Assembly: GCF_023630175.1 (NCBI RefSeq)
Contig: NZ_JALLIN010000005.1
Span: 62,001 to 126,000, forward strand
DNA length: 64,000 bases
Direction: 5' to 3'
Source of the DNA: Streptomyces cellostaticus
GTDB lineage: Bacteria > Actinomycetota > Actinomycetes > Streptomycetales > Streptomycetaceae
In this document: piece after piece, positions 19,145 through 28,180 of the stretch
How positions within the stretch are numbered: the first letter of the stretch is position 1
Layout of the letters: each line of letters begins with the position of its first letter
Notes under the pieces: model-generated
What the model was told of the DNA's origin: nothing
What the model saw: the letters and a program-made list of their open reading frames with translations, nothing else
Database searches by the model: none
Position numbers and translations under genes: made by a program

Positions 19145-19162
19145 GAGTCGGTCACCCTTCCC

Positions 19163-19399
19163 TTAGCGCGCGGTGGACGTGTAGGGCAGCAGCGCCATCT
19201 CACGGCTGTTCTTGACGGCCGTGGCGACGTCACGCTGGTGCTGCGTGCAGTTGCCGGTCACGCGGCGGGCACGGATCTTGCCGCGGTCGGAAATGAACTT
19301 CCGCAGCATGTTCGTGTCCTTGTAGTCCACGTACGTGACCTTGTCCTTGCAGAAAGCGCAGACCTTCTTCTTAGGCTTGCGCACAGGCGGCTTCGCCAT
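19163..19399 (-). CDS. rpsR: 30S ribosomal protein S18, zinc-binding form
   Basis: A 78-residue S18 that binds the small subunit beside S6. The N-terminal CxxC (VCAFCKDK) and a further Cys in GNCTQHQ show the zinc-ligand (C+) form. Streptomyces usually carry a second, zinc-free S18 elsewhere under Zur control, so this copy is expected to be the zinc-replete version. It lies between ssb and rplI. Confidence 0.97.
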   Translation of the reverse strand: MAKPPVRKPKKKVCAFCKDKVTYVDYKDTNMLRKFISDRGKIRARRVTGNCTQHQRDVATAVKNSREMALLPYTSTAR

Positions 19400-19439
19400 G
19401 GTGTTTCTCCTGTGTGATCAAGAAGTGGGAATACGAGCC

Positions 19440-20039
19440 CTAGAAGGGGGGCTCGTCCGAGTAGCCGCCGCCCTGGTTGCCACCGGAGCCACCGCCCCAG
19501 CCGCCGCCCTGGTTGCCACCGGCGGGAGCGCCGGTCGCCCACGGGTCGTCGGCAGGAGCGCCGCCCTGCTGACCGCCCTGCTGACCGCCGCCGGGGCTGC
19601 CGCCCCAGCCGCCGCCCTGGCCGCCGCCCTGGCCGCCACCGCCGCCGTAACCGCCCTGGCCACCGCGGGCGCCACCGGAGGTCTTGGTGACCTTCGCCGT
19701 GGCATTGCGCAGGCTGGCGCCGACTTCCTCGACGTCCAGTTCGTAGACCGTGCGCTTGACGCCCTCACGGTCCTCATAGGACCGCTGCTTCAGCCGGCCC
19801 TGCACGATGACGCGCATGCCTCGCTGGAGCGACTCGGCGACGTTCTCCGCCGCCTGGCGCCAGACCGAGCAGGTCAGGAACAGGCTCTCGCCGTCCTTCC
19901 ACTCGTTCGTCTGGCGGTCGAAGGTGCGGGGAGTGGACGCGACGCGGAACTTCGCGACCGCCGCACCGGACGGGGTGAAGCGCAGCTCGGGGTCGTCGAC
20001 AAGATTGCCGACGACCGTGATGACGGTCTCGCCTGCCAT
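19440..20039 (-). CDS. ssb: Single-stranded DNA-binding protein
   Basis: Tetrameric protein that coats single-stranded DNA in replication and repair. The OB-fold occupies residues 1-115 ([39 protein letters not shown]). A Gly/Gln-rich linker of about 70 residues follows, ending in the acidic partner-binding tip SDEPPF. At 199 residues it is the long essential paralogue expected in the rpsF operon. Its neighbours are rpsF upstream and rpsR downstream. Confidence 0.97.
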   Translation of the reverse strand: MAGETVITVVGNLVDDPELRFTPSGAAVAKFRVASTPRTFDRQTNEWKDGESLFLTCSVWRQAAENVAESLQRGMRVIVQGRLKQRSYEDREGVKRTVYELDVEEVGASLRNATAKVTKTSGGARGGQGGYGGGGGQGGGQGGGWGGSPGGGQQGGQQGGAPADDPWATGAPAGGNQGGGWGGGSGGNQGGGYSDEPPF

Positions 20040-20111
20040 GGGGAACCTCTCGGCGGGTTTGCTGCTGGCTGCTTGCTGCTACTCGAACCCGAGATCAGCT
20101 GAGCGGGACGC

Positions 20112-20402
20112 TCAGTGGGTCTCGGGACGGAGGACCTTGGTCCGGAGGACCGACTCGTTCAGGTTCATCTGGCGGTCGAGCTCCTTGACGACCGCAGGCT
20201 CGGCCTGCAGGTCGATGACCGAGTAGATGCCCTCGGGCTTCTTCTTGATCTCGTACGAGAGACGACGACGGCCCCAGGTGTCGACCTTCTCAACCTTGCC
20301 GCCGCCATCGCGGACGACGGACAGGAAGTTCTCGATCAGCGGGGAGACAGCGCGCTCCTCGAGATCGGGGTCGAGGATGACCATCACCTCGTAGTGACGC
20401 AT
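20112..20402 (-). CDS. rpsF: 30S ribosomal protein S6
   Basis: A 96-residue S6, which pairs with S18 in the small subunit. The sequence begins [19 protein letters not shown]. The ATG at 20402 is preceded by the strong ribosome binding site AAAGGAGGT; the frame stays open further upstream, but this start fits both signal and family. It is the first gene of the rpsF-ssb-rpsR-rplI operon. Confidence 0.97.
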   Translation of the reverse strand: MRHYEVMVILDPDLEERAVSPLIENFLSVVRDGGGKVEKVDTWGRRRLSYEIKKKPEGIYSVIDLQAEPAVVKELDRQMNLNESVLRTKVLRPETH

Positions 20403-20573
20403 GTGGAACCCACCTCCTTTGGACTCAGCGGCCACGGTCGTTCCGTGGCAGGAGGGTCGTGATGCGTACGCAACGGTATCGGCCGCCACTGACAATCGAG
20501 GGGGTCCCGCTGGGGATCCCGCAGTGCGGCCGCAGATATTTCTGGCAGGCCTGGGCAGACACCGGTGCAGACG

Positions 20574-20636
20574 GTACAGACTACCTGCACACCGGCTTGC
20601 GGTTGAAATCCGGCGGTGGGCACCGTCAGTCTGTAC
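20574..20636. repeat. Inverted repeat upstream of a small membrane gene
   Basis: GTACAGACT (20574-20582) and AGTCTGTAC (20628-20636) are exact 9-bp inverted arms 45 bp apart, in the space between divergent rpsF and the small membrane gene. They could be operator halves for a looping regulator or chance; no protein can be assigned. Confidence 0.35.
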
Positions 20637-20688
20637 ACATCGGGTGTGTATGGCGCTACGGTGCGCCGCGATCCGCAGGAGGTGCCCC

Positions 20689-21006
20689 ATGGCACAGCAG
20701 GCATTGCGACCCAACACCGCCGGATCCCTCTTCGCCACGGACGGCAGGCCCCATCCGCTCCAGGACGCCCTCATGGCGGTGACGCTGGTCCTGGGCGTGC
20801 TGGCCTTCATCACGTCCTTCTTCTCCGGTCTCCATCTGATCGCTTCCTGGGCCGGCCTCGTGGGAATCGTGATCGGGGCCTACGGCCAGTGGATCTCGGT
20901 GACGACGCGTGAACGGTTCGGCCTGATCCTGGGTCTTGGCGCCTCCGGCGTCGGCTTCATGCTCGGCATGGCGAACGGCGGACTGTTCGGCGGGCTCATC
21001 GGCTGA
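20689..21006 (+). CDS. Small multi-pass membrane protein, unknown function
   Basis: A 105-residue protein with three hydrophobic segments (about 27-47, 50-70 and 76-100) separated by very short loops. The start is the ATG at 20689, preceded by GGAGGT; the longer open frame upstream is non-coding. I do not recognise the family. It looks like one of the small conserved actinobacterial membrane proteins. It runs away from rpsF and ends about 180 bp before femX. Confidence 0.75.
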   Translation: MAQQALRPNTAGSLFATDGRPHPLQDALMAVTLVLGVLAFITSFFSGLHLIASWAGLVGIVIGAYGQWISVTTRERFGLILGLGASGVGFMLGMANGGLFGGLIG

Positions 21007-21189
21007 ACCGCCGGCCCCGCCACGAACGACGCCCCGCTGAGCACACCGCTCGAACGCCCCGGCACGCGACAGGCCGGGGCGAAGGTGGTGTGCGCCCAGT
21101 CGGGGTGGTCGCACGGCGCAGTAGGCTTCGGCGCGTGAGCCGGAGCCCCTGAACCCATGGGGACACACCAGCCCGAGGAGCGCCCCGAC

Positions 21190-22311
21190 ATGAGCCTGAC
21201 CCTGAGGACCATCAGCCGCGAGCAACATCTGGCGTACATCCAGAGCCTGCCGTCGGCGAGCCACATGCAGGTCCCGGCCTGGGCCGACGTCAAGGCGGAG
21301 TGGCGCTCGGAGCACCTCGGCTGGTTCGACGAGCGCACCGGCGACATGGTCGGCGCGGGCCTGGTCCTGTACCGCCAGCTGCCCAAGATCAAGCGCTACC
21401 TCGCCTATCTCCCCGAGGGCCCGGTCATCAACTGGTTCGCGCCGAACCTGGACGACTGGATCCAGCCGATGCTGGCCCATCTGAAGCAGCAGGGCGCCTT
21501 CTCCGTGAAGATGGGCCCGCCCGTGATCATCCGCCGCTGGAACGCGGAGACGATCAAGAAGGGCATCCAGAGCCAGGACGTGAAGCGCCTGCGCGACATG
21601 GAGGCCGACTTCATCGAGCCGCGCGCCTTCGAGGTGGCCGACAAGCTGCGCCGCATGGGCTGGCAGCAGGGCGAGGACGGCGGCGCCGGCTTCGGCGACG
21701 TACAGCCCCGCTACGTCTTCCAGGTGCCGCTGGCGAATCGTTCCCTGGAAGAGGTCCACAAGAACTTCAACCAGCTCTGGCGCCGCAACATCAAGAAGGC
21801 CGAGAAGGCGGGTGTCGAAGTCGTCCAGGGCGGCTACCAGGACCTCGCCGAGTGGCAGCGGCTGTACGAGATCACGGCCGTGCGCGACCACTTCCGGCCC
21901 CGCCCGCTGTCGTACTTCGAGCGCATGTGGACGGCCCTCAACACCGAGGACCCCAACCGCATGCGGCTGTACTTCGCCCGTCACAACGGCGTGAACCTGT
22001 CGGCCGCGACCATGCTGATCGTCGGCGGGCACGTCTGGTACTCCTACGGCGCCTCCGACAACATCGGCCGTGAGGTCCGGCCGTCGAACGCGATGCAGTG
22101 GCGGATGCTGCGCGACGCATACGCGCTCGGCGCCACCGTCTACGACCTGCGCGGCATCTCGGACTCGCTGGACGAGACGGACCATCTGTTCGGCCTGATC
22201 CAGTTCAAGGTCGGCACCGGCGGCCAGGCCGCCGAGTACCTCGGCGAGTGGGACTTCCCACTGAACAAGCTGCTCCACAAGGCGCTCGACATCTACATGT
22301 CGCGCCGCTGA
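21190..22311 (+). CDS. femX: FemX-type peptidoglycan interpeptide-bridge transferase
   Basis: FemABX-family aminoacyltransferase that adds the first bridge residue (glycine in Streptomyces) from aminoacyl-tRNA to the lipid II stem peptide. The protein is 373 residues with the two GNAT-like subdomains of the family. Visible family stretches include SHMQVPAWADVKAEW near the N-terminus, LWRRNIKKAEKAGV and the C-terminal YDLRGISDSLDETDHLFGL. The ATG at 21190 follows GAGGAGCG. It is followed 84 bp later by an alanine-racemase-like gene, which suggests a shared role in cell-wall precursor supply. Confidence 0.9.
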   Translation: MSLTLRTISREQHLAYIQSLPSASHMQVPAWADVKAEWRSEHLGWFDERTGDMVGAGLVLYRQLPKIKRYLAYLPEGPVINWFAPNLDDWIQPMLAHLKQQGAFSVKMGPPVIIRRWNAETIKKGIQSQDVKRLRDMEADFIEPRAFEVADKLRRMGWQQGEDGGAGFGDVQPRYVFQVPLANRSLEEVHKNFNQLWRRNIKKAEKAGVEVVQGGYQDLAEWQRLYEITAVRDHFRPRPLSYFERMWTALNTEDPNRMRLYFARHNGVNLSAATMLIVGGHVWYSYGASDNIGREVRPSNAMQWRMLRDAYALGATVYDLRGISDSLDETDHLFGLIQFKVGTGGQAAEYLGEWDFPLNKLLHKALDIYMSRR

Positions 22312-22395
22312 GCGCGGGACGTTTGGTTCCATAGCCTTCACAGTTCTCCACCCCACTGACACACGGCAGCCACGAGAAAGGGTCCGGGTCCGGCC

Positions 22396-23427
22396 ATGGC
22401 GCTCACGCTCTACGTCGACACCGCGCGCTGGCGGGCGCACCACAAGCACGTGCAGGAGCAGTTCCCGGGCCTCGTCCCGGTCTGCAAGGGCAATGGCTAC
22501 GGCTTCGGACACGATCGGCTGGCCGAGGAGGCCACCCGGCTCGGCTCGGACATCCTCGCCGTCGGCACCACCTACGAGGCCGCGCGCATCAAGGACTTCT
22601 TCAGCGGGGACCTGCTGGTGCTGACGCCGTACCGGCGGGGTGAGGAACCCGTGCCGCTGCCGGACCGGGTGATCCGTTCGGTGTCGTCGGTCGACGGCGT
22701 GTACGGCCTGGTGGGCGCGCGCGTCGTCATCGAGGTGATGTCCTCGATGAAGCGGCACGGCATCAGCGAGCAGGACCTGTCCCAGCTGCACGCCGCCATA
22801 GAGAACGTCCGGCTGGAGGGCTTCGCCATCCACCTGCCGCTGGACCGCACCGACGGCTCGGACGCCGTCGAGGAGGTCATCGGCTGGATGGACCGGCTCC
22901 GCGCGGCCCGGCTGCCGCTGCACACGATGTTCGTCAGCCACCTCAAGGCGGACGAACTCGCGCGGCTGCAGCAGCAGTTCCCGCAGACCCGGTTCCGCGC
23001 CCGCATCGGCACGCGACTCTGGCTCGGGGACCACGACGCCACCGAGTACCGCGGCGCCGTCCTGGACGTCACCCGGGTGACCAAGGGCGACCGCTTCGGC
23101 TACCGGCAGCAGAAGGCGGCCTCGGACGGCTTCCTGGTGGTCGTGGCGGGCGGTACCTCGCACGGGGTGGGCCTGGAGGCCCCGAAGGCGCTGCACGGCG
23201 TCATGCCGCGCGCCAAGGGCGTCGCACGGGCCGGCCTGGCCACGGTCAACCGGAACCTGGCCCCGTTCGTCTGGGCCGGCAAGCAGCGCTGGTTCGCCGA
23301 GCCGCCGCACATGCAGGTGTCGATCCTCTTCGTGCCCTCGGACGCCCCCGAGCCGCAGGTGGGTGACGAGCTGGTGGCCCATCTGCGGCACACCACCACC
23401 CAGTTCGACCGGATCGTGGACCGCTAG
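22396..23427 (+). CDS. Alanine-racemase-like PLP protein
   Basis: A fold-type III PLP protein of 343 residues. The PLP-lysine motif is recognisable near the N-terminus as VCKGNGYGFGH, corresponding to VKANAYGHG of alanine racemases. The C-terminal half keeps the beta domain with RIGTRLWLGD. The spacing and several active-site segments diverge from true Alr, so racemization of alanine is not certain. Its place directly after femX hints at amino-acid supply for the peptidoglycan bridge. It ends at a strong terminator. Confidence 0.78.
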   Translation: MALTLYVDTARWRAHHKHVQEQFPGLVPVCKGNGYGFGHDRLAEEATRLGSDILAVGTTYEAARIKDFFSGDLLVLTPYRRGEEPVPLPDRVIRSVSSVDGVYGLVGARVVIEVMSSMKRHGISEQDLSQLHAAIENVRLEGFAIHLPLDRTDGSDAVEEVIGWMDRLRAARLPLHTMFVSHLKADELARLQQQFPQTRFRARIGTRLWLGDHDATEYRGAVLDVTRVTKGDRFGYRQQKAASDGFLVVVAGGTSHGVGLEAPKALHGVMPRAKGVARAGLATVNRNLAPFVWAGKQRWFAEPPHMQVSILFVPSDAPEPQVGDELVAHLRHTTTQFDRIVDR

Positions 23428-23459
23428 GAGGACCGCTGGGCCGGAGGGCCCGAACGGCG

Positions 23460-23496
23460 AAGGCCGTACACGCATCGCGCGTGTACGGCCTTCTTC
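23460..23496 (+). terminator. Terminator after the femX operon
   Basis: A 14-bp perfect stem (arms 23460-23473 and 23479-23492, beginning AAGGCCGTACACGC) with a 5-base loop is followed by CTTC. Confidence 0.85.
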
Positions 23497-23532
23497 ATGC
23501 GACCCGGGGCATGCCGCGAGGCATGTGTTCGC

Positions 23533-25065
23533 TCAGAGTGAACGCTCCCCGTTCGAGGGCGGCCCGGGCCTCCCCCAGTCCACCTGAGGCTCGTCGAAGT
23601 GGGCGGCATGGCGCGGCGGATGGGCCGCGGTGCCCAGCACGAAGACGTCCTCGGCACCGTCGAGCACTCCGCCCGAGGGGTCGTCGTCACCGGCCCGTCG
23701 CACCACATCCCGCTCGGGCATCAGGATGTCCCGCACCACGACGGCGCACAGGTAGAGCGTGCCGAGCAGGTGCACCGCGATCACCCAGTCGTACCCCAGC
23801 GTGGGCAGTCCCTTGTGGGCGTCCCCACTGGTCGTGTAGGCGAGGTAGAACCAGATCCCCAGAAAGTAGGCCACCTCGCAGGCCTGCCAGATGAGGAAGT
23901 CCCGCCACTTGGGCCGGGCCAGGACGGCCAGCGGCACCAGCCACAGGACGTACTGCGGGGAGTAGACCTTGTTGGTCAGGATGAATACCGCGACGATCAG
24001 GAAGGCGAGCTGGGCGAAACGCGGCCGACGCGGGGCGGTGAGCGTCAGCGCGGCGATACCCAGGGCGCACAGTGCCACCAGCACGACGGCGGCGTTGTTC
24101 ACGAAGTCGGTGGAGGGCGGGTTGCTCGAGTTCTGCGCCCAGATCAGCCAGAGCGACCCGAAGTCGACGCCCCGGTCGTGGCTGAACGTGTAGAACTTCG
24201 ACCACCCGTCGTACGCGAAGAGCATCACCGGCAGGTTCACCACGAGCCAGGCGACGGCCGCCCCGCCCACGGCCCGGAAGAACTCCCGCCACTTCCCGGC
24301 CCGCCAGCACAGCACCAGCAGCGGGCCGAGCAGCAGCACCGGGTACAGCTTGGCGGCGGTGGCGAGCCCCAGGAAGACCCCGAAGGCCAGTGATCGCCCC
24401 CGCGACCACATCAGCATCGCCGCGGCCGTCAGGGCCACCGCGAGCAGGTCCCAGTTGATGGTGGCGGTGAGGGCCGCGGCGGGCGCCAGGGCGACCAGCA
24501 GACCGTCCCAGGGCCGTCGGGCGTGGGTGCGGGTCACGCAGACGGCGACGACGGCCGCACACGCCATCAGCATTGCGGCGTTGACGAACCAGTACCACTG
24601 CTCCTGGTGCTGGATGCCGCCGCTGCCCGGGGTGAGCCAGGCGGCCACCTCCATGAACAAACCGGTCAGCACCGGGTACTCGAGGTAGGCCATGTCGCCC
24701 GGGAGCCGGTCGAAGTACGGCACCAGCCCGTCGGCGAATCCGCGCCCCTGATACAGGTGGGGGATGTCCGAGTAGCAGGCGTGGGTGTACTGCGAACTCG
24801 CGCCGAAGAACCACGCGCTCTGATAGCAGGGCGCCTTCTGTACCAGGCCTAGGGCGAACATGCCGATCGCGACGAGGACGATGACCCGCAGCGGGGTCCA
24901 CCAGGTCGTCCCGAGCAGGGCGTGCCGGCCGATCGGGCCGCCGATCAGCTCGCTCCCGGCCTCGGCGACCTCGTCCTCACGGGTCGGCCGCACCGTCTCC
25001 GCGCCGACGGACCGTACGGGCTCGGGCTCGTGCACGCCCGCGGGCGTCATCTCTGCACTGGGCAT
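23533..25065 (-). CDS. GT87-like integral membrane glycosyltransferase
   Basis: A polytopic membrane protein of about 510 residues resembling the actinobacterial DUF2029/GT87 (GT-C fold) mannosyltransferases, which use polyprenyl-phosphate sugar donors. A hydrophilic N-terminus of about 65 residues precedes ten or more membrane helices. Family patterns include DMAYLEYPVLTGLFME (acidic loop after the first helices) and KVYSPQYVLWLVPLA. The ATG at 25065 is selected; the open frame extends upstream through parS to 25143. The acceptor is unknown. It lies downstream of, and in the same direction as, a class A PBP. Confidence 0.82.
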   Translation of the reverse strand: MPSAEMTPAGVHEPEPVRSVGAETVRPTREDEVAEAGSELIGGPIGRHALLGTTWWTPLRVIVLVAIGMFALGLVQKAPCYQSAWFFGASSQYTHACYSDIPHLYQGRGFADGLVPYFDRLPGDMAYLEYPVLTGLFMEVAAWLTPGSGGIQHQEQWYWFVNAAMLMACAAVVAVCVTRTHARRPWDGLLVALAPAAALTATINWDLLAVALTAAAMLMWSRGRSLAFGVFLGLATAAKLYPVLLLGPLLVLCWRAGKWREFFRAVGGAAVAWLVVNLPVMLFAYDGWSKFYTFSHDRGVDFGSLWLIWAQNSSNPPSTDFVNNAAVVLVALCALGIAALTLTAPRRPRFAQLAFLIVAVFILTNKVYSPQYVLWLVPLAVLARPKWRDFLIWQACEVAYFLGIWFYLAYTTSGDAHKGLPTLGYDWVIAVHLLGTLYLCAVVVRDILMPERDVVRRAGDDDPSGGVLDGAEDVFVLGTAAHPPRHAAHFDEPQVDWGRPGPPSNGERSL

Positions 25066-25103
25066 GGGGCACATCCTGCCGTACCAGCCCGGGGACACGC
25101 CGA

Positions 25104-25134
25104 GGGCCGCCACACCTGGCGGGTGCGGCGGCCC
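25104..25134 (-). terminator. Hairpin after the class A PBP gene
   Basis: GGGCCGCC pairs with GGCGGCCC, extended by further pairs around a mismatch. It lies just downstream of the PBP stop and 3 bp from a parS. Confidence 0.6.
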
Positions 25135-25136
25135 CT

Positions 25137-25150
25137 GTTTCACGTGAAAC
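25137..25150. other. parS: parS site (exact consensus)
   Basis: GTTTCACGTGAAAC between the PBP stop and the glycosyltransferase start, beside a terminator hairpin. Confidence 0.93.
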
Positions 25151-25194
25151 GCGCTTGGCGGGCTGAATGACCACCAATCGGTCAGACCGGCGAG

Positions 25195-27816
25195 CTAGCC
25201 GTTCTGGCCCGAGAAGAGGCCTCCGTTGCCATTGCCTCTGGTGGTGCCGGTCCCGGTCGTGTCCGTGACCGTGGGCGTCGGCGTCGTTCCTCCGTCCGTT
25301 CCGCCCGTGTCCGTGCCGCCGTTGCTGCCGTTGCAGTTGTTGCCCCAGCCCCACTGGCAGGTCTCGCTGGCCGAGGGAGAGGGAGACGGGGACGTCAGGC
25401 TCGGCGACGGGCTCGGCGGTGCGCTCGGCGTCTGCCTCGGCGTGATGGTGACCGAGGGGGTCGGAGAGGGCGCACCGGCTTCGTCATGCACCTTCCCGAT
25501 CCTGCTCGCGTCCGGGAAGCCGGGGTCGTTGGCGTTCTTCAGGGCGGCCTTCATGTACTCGGTCCACACCTGCGTCGGGATGTCACCACCGTGGATGGAG
25601 TCCTTGCCGGCCGTGCCGTTCATGGAGAGCAGCTTGTGGTTCTTGGGGTTCTCCCGGAACATCGCCACCGAGGTCGACAACTGCTGGGTGTAGCCGACGA
25701 ACCAGGCCGACTTGTTCTTGTCGGTGGTACCGGTCTTGCCCGCCGCCGTACGGCCCAGAGCCTTGGCGTTCTGCGCCGTACCGTTCTGGATGACGTTCTG
25801 CAGGACGTCCGTGACGTTGTCGGCGATGTTCGACTCAATCGCCTGCTTGACCTTGGGCTTCTCGAAGCCGGGCTGGTCCACGCCGTCCTTCTTGACGGCG
25901 GTCACCGAGTACGGGTCCGCCTGCTTGCCGGACGCGGCGAAGGTCGCGTAGGCGTCCGCCATGCGGATCGCGCTGGGCGTGGAGGTACCGATGGCGAACG
26001 ACGGGTTGAGATCCACCGACATGCTCTGGTCGAGAATGCCGGCCGAGCGGGCGACATCGCGGACGTGTGACATGCCGACATCGACGCCGAGCTGCACGAA
26101 GGGTGTGTTGATGGACTGCTCCATCGCCTTGCGCAGGGTGATGTAGCCCCACGGGTGCGGGCTCTCGTTCTTCTGGAAGAAGAACGAGTTGTCCTTGGTG
26201 AGGTAGTAGGACCCGTCCGGCTTCCTCACCTTGAGGTGGTCGTTGCCGTTGTACTTGCTCAGCGGCGAGATGCCCTCGCCATCGGAGTCGTACGTGCCGT
26301 ACTGCATGGCCGCGGCCAGTACGAACGGCTTCCACGTCGAGCCGACGGGGACGCCCTGGGTGTCGGCGTTGTTCGTGAAGTGACCGTTCTCGTAGCCGTC
26401 GCCGCCGTAGAGGGCGACGATCGCACCGGTCTTGGGAACCACCGACGCCGCTCCGAACTGGACGAACTTGTCGAGTTCGCGCTTCGGGTCGAGCCGCTCC
26501 TTCTGGATCTTCTTCACGGCGGCGCTCAGGGCGTTGACCTTGTCCTTCTTGAAGGTCGTGTAGATCTGGTATCCGCCCCGGTCGAACTCCTGCTCAGAGA
26601 TCTGCGAGTGGTTCAGGACGTACTTCTTCGCCGTGTCGGCCAGGTAGCTGATCTGACCGGTCATGCCCTTGGTCGCCTTGCGGTCCCGGGGCATGGGGTA
26701 CTTCTTGATGGCTTCCTGGTACTGGGCGTCGGTGAGGTGCTGGTCCTTGTGCATCTCGCCGAGGATCCAGGACCACCGCTCCTCCGACCGCTTGCGGTTC
26801 GCGCTGGCCGTCGCCGCCTTGTCGAGGCTCTCGTTGCCCGCCGGGTCGTAGTACGTCGCGCCCTTGAGCAGTGTGGCGAGGAAGGCGCACTCGCTCGGCT
26901 TGAGGTCGACGGCGTCCTTGTCGTAGTAGGTCCGCGCGGCGGCCTGGATGCCGTAGGCGCCACGGCCGTAGTACGAGGTGTTGAGGTAGCCCTGGAGGAT
27001 CTGGGGCTTCTTGAGCTTCGTCCCCACCTTGATGGAGATGAACATCTCCTTGAACTTGCGGGTGATGGTCTGGTCCTGGCTGAGGTACGTGTTCTTGACG
27101 TACTGCTGGGTGATCGTCGAACCACCCTGCGTCTGACCGCCGCGGGCCATGTTGGCCAGGGCGCGCGCGATACCCGTGGGGTCGACGCCGGAGTCCTGGT
27201 AGAAGCTCTTGTTCTCGGCCGAGATCACCGCGTACTGCATGGCTTCGGGGATCTTGTCGATCGTGACGTTCTGCCGGTTCACGCCCGTGCCCGTCGCGAC
27301 CATCTGCGAGCCGTCGGCCCAGTAGTACACGTTGTTCTGGGATTTGGCCGCGTCGTTCTCGTTGGGGATGGCGACCATCGCGTAGCCCACGCCGACCATG
27401 GCCACAAGGCTGCCGATAAAGCCGATGAACAGGCCGGTGACGAGCTTCCAGGAGGGCACCCAGCGGTGCCATCCGTCCTTGTCGTGGCGCGGGTAGTCGA
27501 CGAAGCGCTTCCTGGTGGGTGCGGCCGCGCGGCCCCTGCCGCGTCCGGGGCCGGCCTGCTCGGGGCCCCTGCGGCGGCCCCCGCCTCTCTGCGCCGCCCG
27601 GCGGGCCTCGGCACGGCCGCCGTAGGCGCGGTCCTCACCCCCTGGCCCGTAGGAGTCCGACCCCCCGTAGGAACTGGATCCATAGGAGCCGGCGGAGGAC
27701 CCGGTGGCGCCTCGCGGTGCCGCGCCGTGGCCGGAGGCCGGGCCGGACTGGCCGCGTCGGGCCGCGGCACGTCCGCCTCCCTGCGGCTGCTGCGGTTTGC
27801 GACGGTGCTCGCTCAT
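25195..27816 (-). CDS. Class A penicillin-binding protein
   Basis: Bifunctional cell-wall synthase of 873 residues with glycosyltransferase (GT51) and transpeptidase domains. A disordered cytoplasmic N-terminus of about 120 residues precedes one membrane helix (about 123-150). GT51 motifs include SAENKSFYQDSGVDPTG and GGSTITQQYVKN. Transpeptidase motifs are all present: STWK (catalytic Ser), SIN and KTGTTD. The C-terminus is a Pro/Ser/Thr- and Gly-rich tail. The ATG at 27816 is preceded by GAGGAG. A Streptomyces genome has several such enzymes, so the particular growth role cannot be fixed. Confidence 0.95.
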   Translation of the reverse strand: MSEHRRKPQQPQGGGRAAARRGQSGPASGHGAAPRGATGSSAGSYGSSSYGGSDSYGPGGEDRAYGGRAEARRAAQRGGGRRRGPEQAGPGRGRGRAAAPTRKRFVDYPRHDKDGWHRWVPSWKLVTGLFIGFIGSLVAMVGVGYAMVAIPNENDAAKSQNNVYYWADGSQMVATGTGVNRQNVTIDKIPEAMQYAVISAENKSFYQDSGVDPTGIARALANMARGGQTQGGSTITQQYVKNTYLSQDQTITRKFKEMFISIKVGTKLKKPQILQGYLNTSYYGRGAYGIQAAARTYYDKDAVDLKPSECAFLATLLKGATYYDPAGNESLDKAATASANRKRSEERWSWILGEMHKDQHLTDAQYQEAIKKYPMPRDRKATKGMTGQISYLADTAKKYVLNHSQISEQEFDRGGYQIYTTFKKDKVNALSAAVKKIQKERLDPKRELDKFVQFGAASVVPKTGAIVALYGGDGYENGHFTNNADTQGVPVGSTWKPFVLAAAMQYGTYDSDGEGISPLSKYNGNDHLKVRKPDGSYYLTKDNSFFFQKNESPHPWGYITLRKAMEQSINTPFVQLGVDVGMSHVRDVARSAGILDQSMSVDLNPSFAIGTSTPSAIRMADAYATFAASGKQADPYSVTAVKKDGVDQPGFEKPKVKQAIESNIADNVTDVLQNVIQNGTAQNAKALGRTAAGKTGTTDKNKSAWFVGYTQQLSTSVAMFRENPKNHKLLSMNGTAGKDSIHGGDIPTQVWTEYMKAALKNANDPGFPDASRIGKVHDEAGAPSPTPSVTITPRQTPSAPPSPSPSLTSPSPSPSASETCQWGWGNNCNGSNGGTDTGGTDGGTTPTPTVTDTTGTGTTRGNGNGGLFSGQNG

Positions 27817-28180
27817 CGAACGACTACTCCTCGGGCAGGCGCACCCTTGCGCGCCTGGAAGCGGCGGCTGGTTTCCGGTCCCCCCGAAGTACGGATGTGG
27901 TCGGTTCCGCATTCACCCGTACTACTCCGGGGACGAGGACGCTCCCCAGTCGTCACACGGTTCCCGGTGATGTGCATGCCGCACAGACTACGCACCACCA
28001 AAACCCGCCGAGTCCCGAAGTTCACCCCAAATCAGGCAACTTGCCTCCCACGAATCGGTGATGTGATCCCGTTCACGATCCTCCCCCTTGTCGCATACGG
28101 AAGGCCGTTCTATCGTCGTGATGTATCGAGTCGATACATCAGCGTGAGATAAAGACGTGGCGGACCGAGAGGAGGCGATC
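27817..28180. promoter_or_regulatory. Divergent PBP/PadR intergenic region
   Basis: These 364 bp contain no convincing gene. They hold the promoters of the PBP (leftward) and the PadR gene (rightward), a CRP-like dyad GTGATCCCGTTCAC (28063-28076), and the strong PadR-type palindrome annotated separately. I could not assign -10 and -35 boxes. Confidence 0.5.
28119..28141. promoter_or_regulatory. PadR-type operator palindrome
   Basis: TGATGTATCGA and TCGATACATCA are exact 11-bp inverted arms around one central base, 40 bp before the PadR start. The ATGTAT...ATACAT core resembles known PadR/VanR-type operators, so this is the probable autoregulatory site. Confidence 0.75.

Noticed and set aside
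20656..23475. 939-residue open frame antisense to femX and the racemase-like gene
   Set aside because: A shadow of two well-supported plus-strand genes with the same compositional signature as other antisense frames here.
26155..28152. 665-residue open frame antisense to the PBP
   Set aside because: Runs through the PBP and its divergent promoter; no domains, and the PBP motifs on the other strand are complete.
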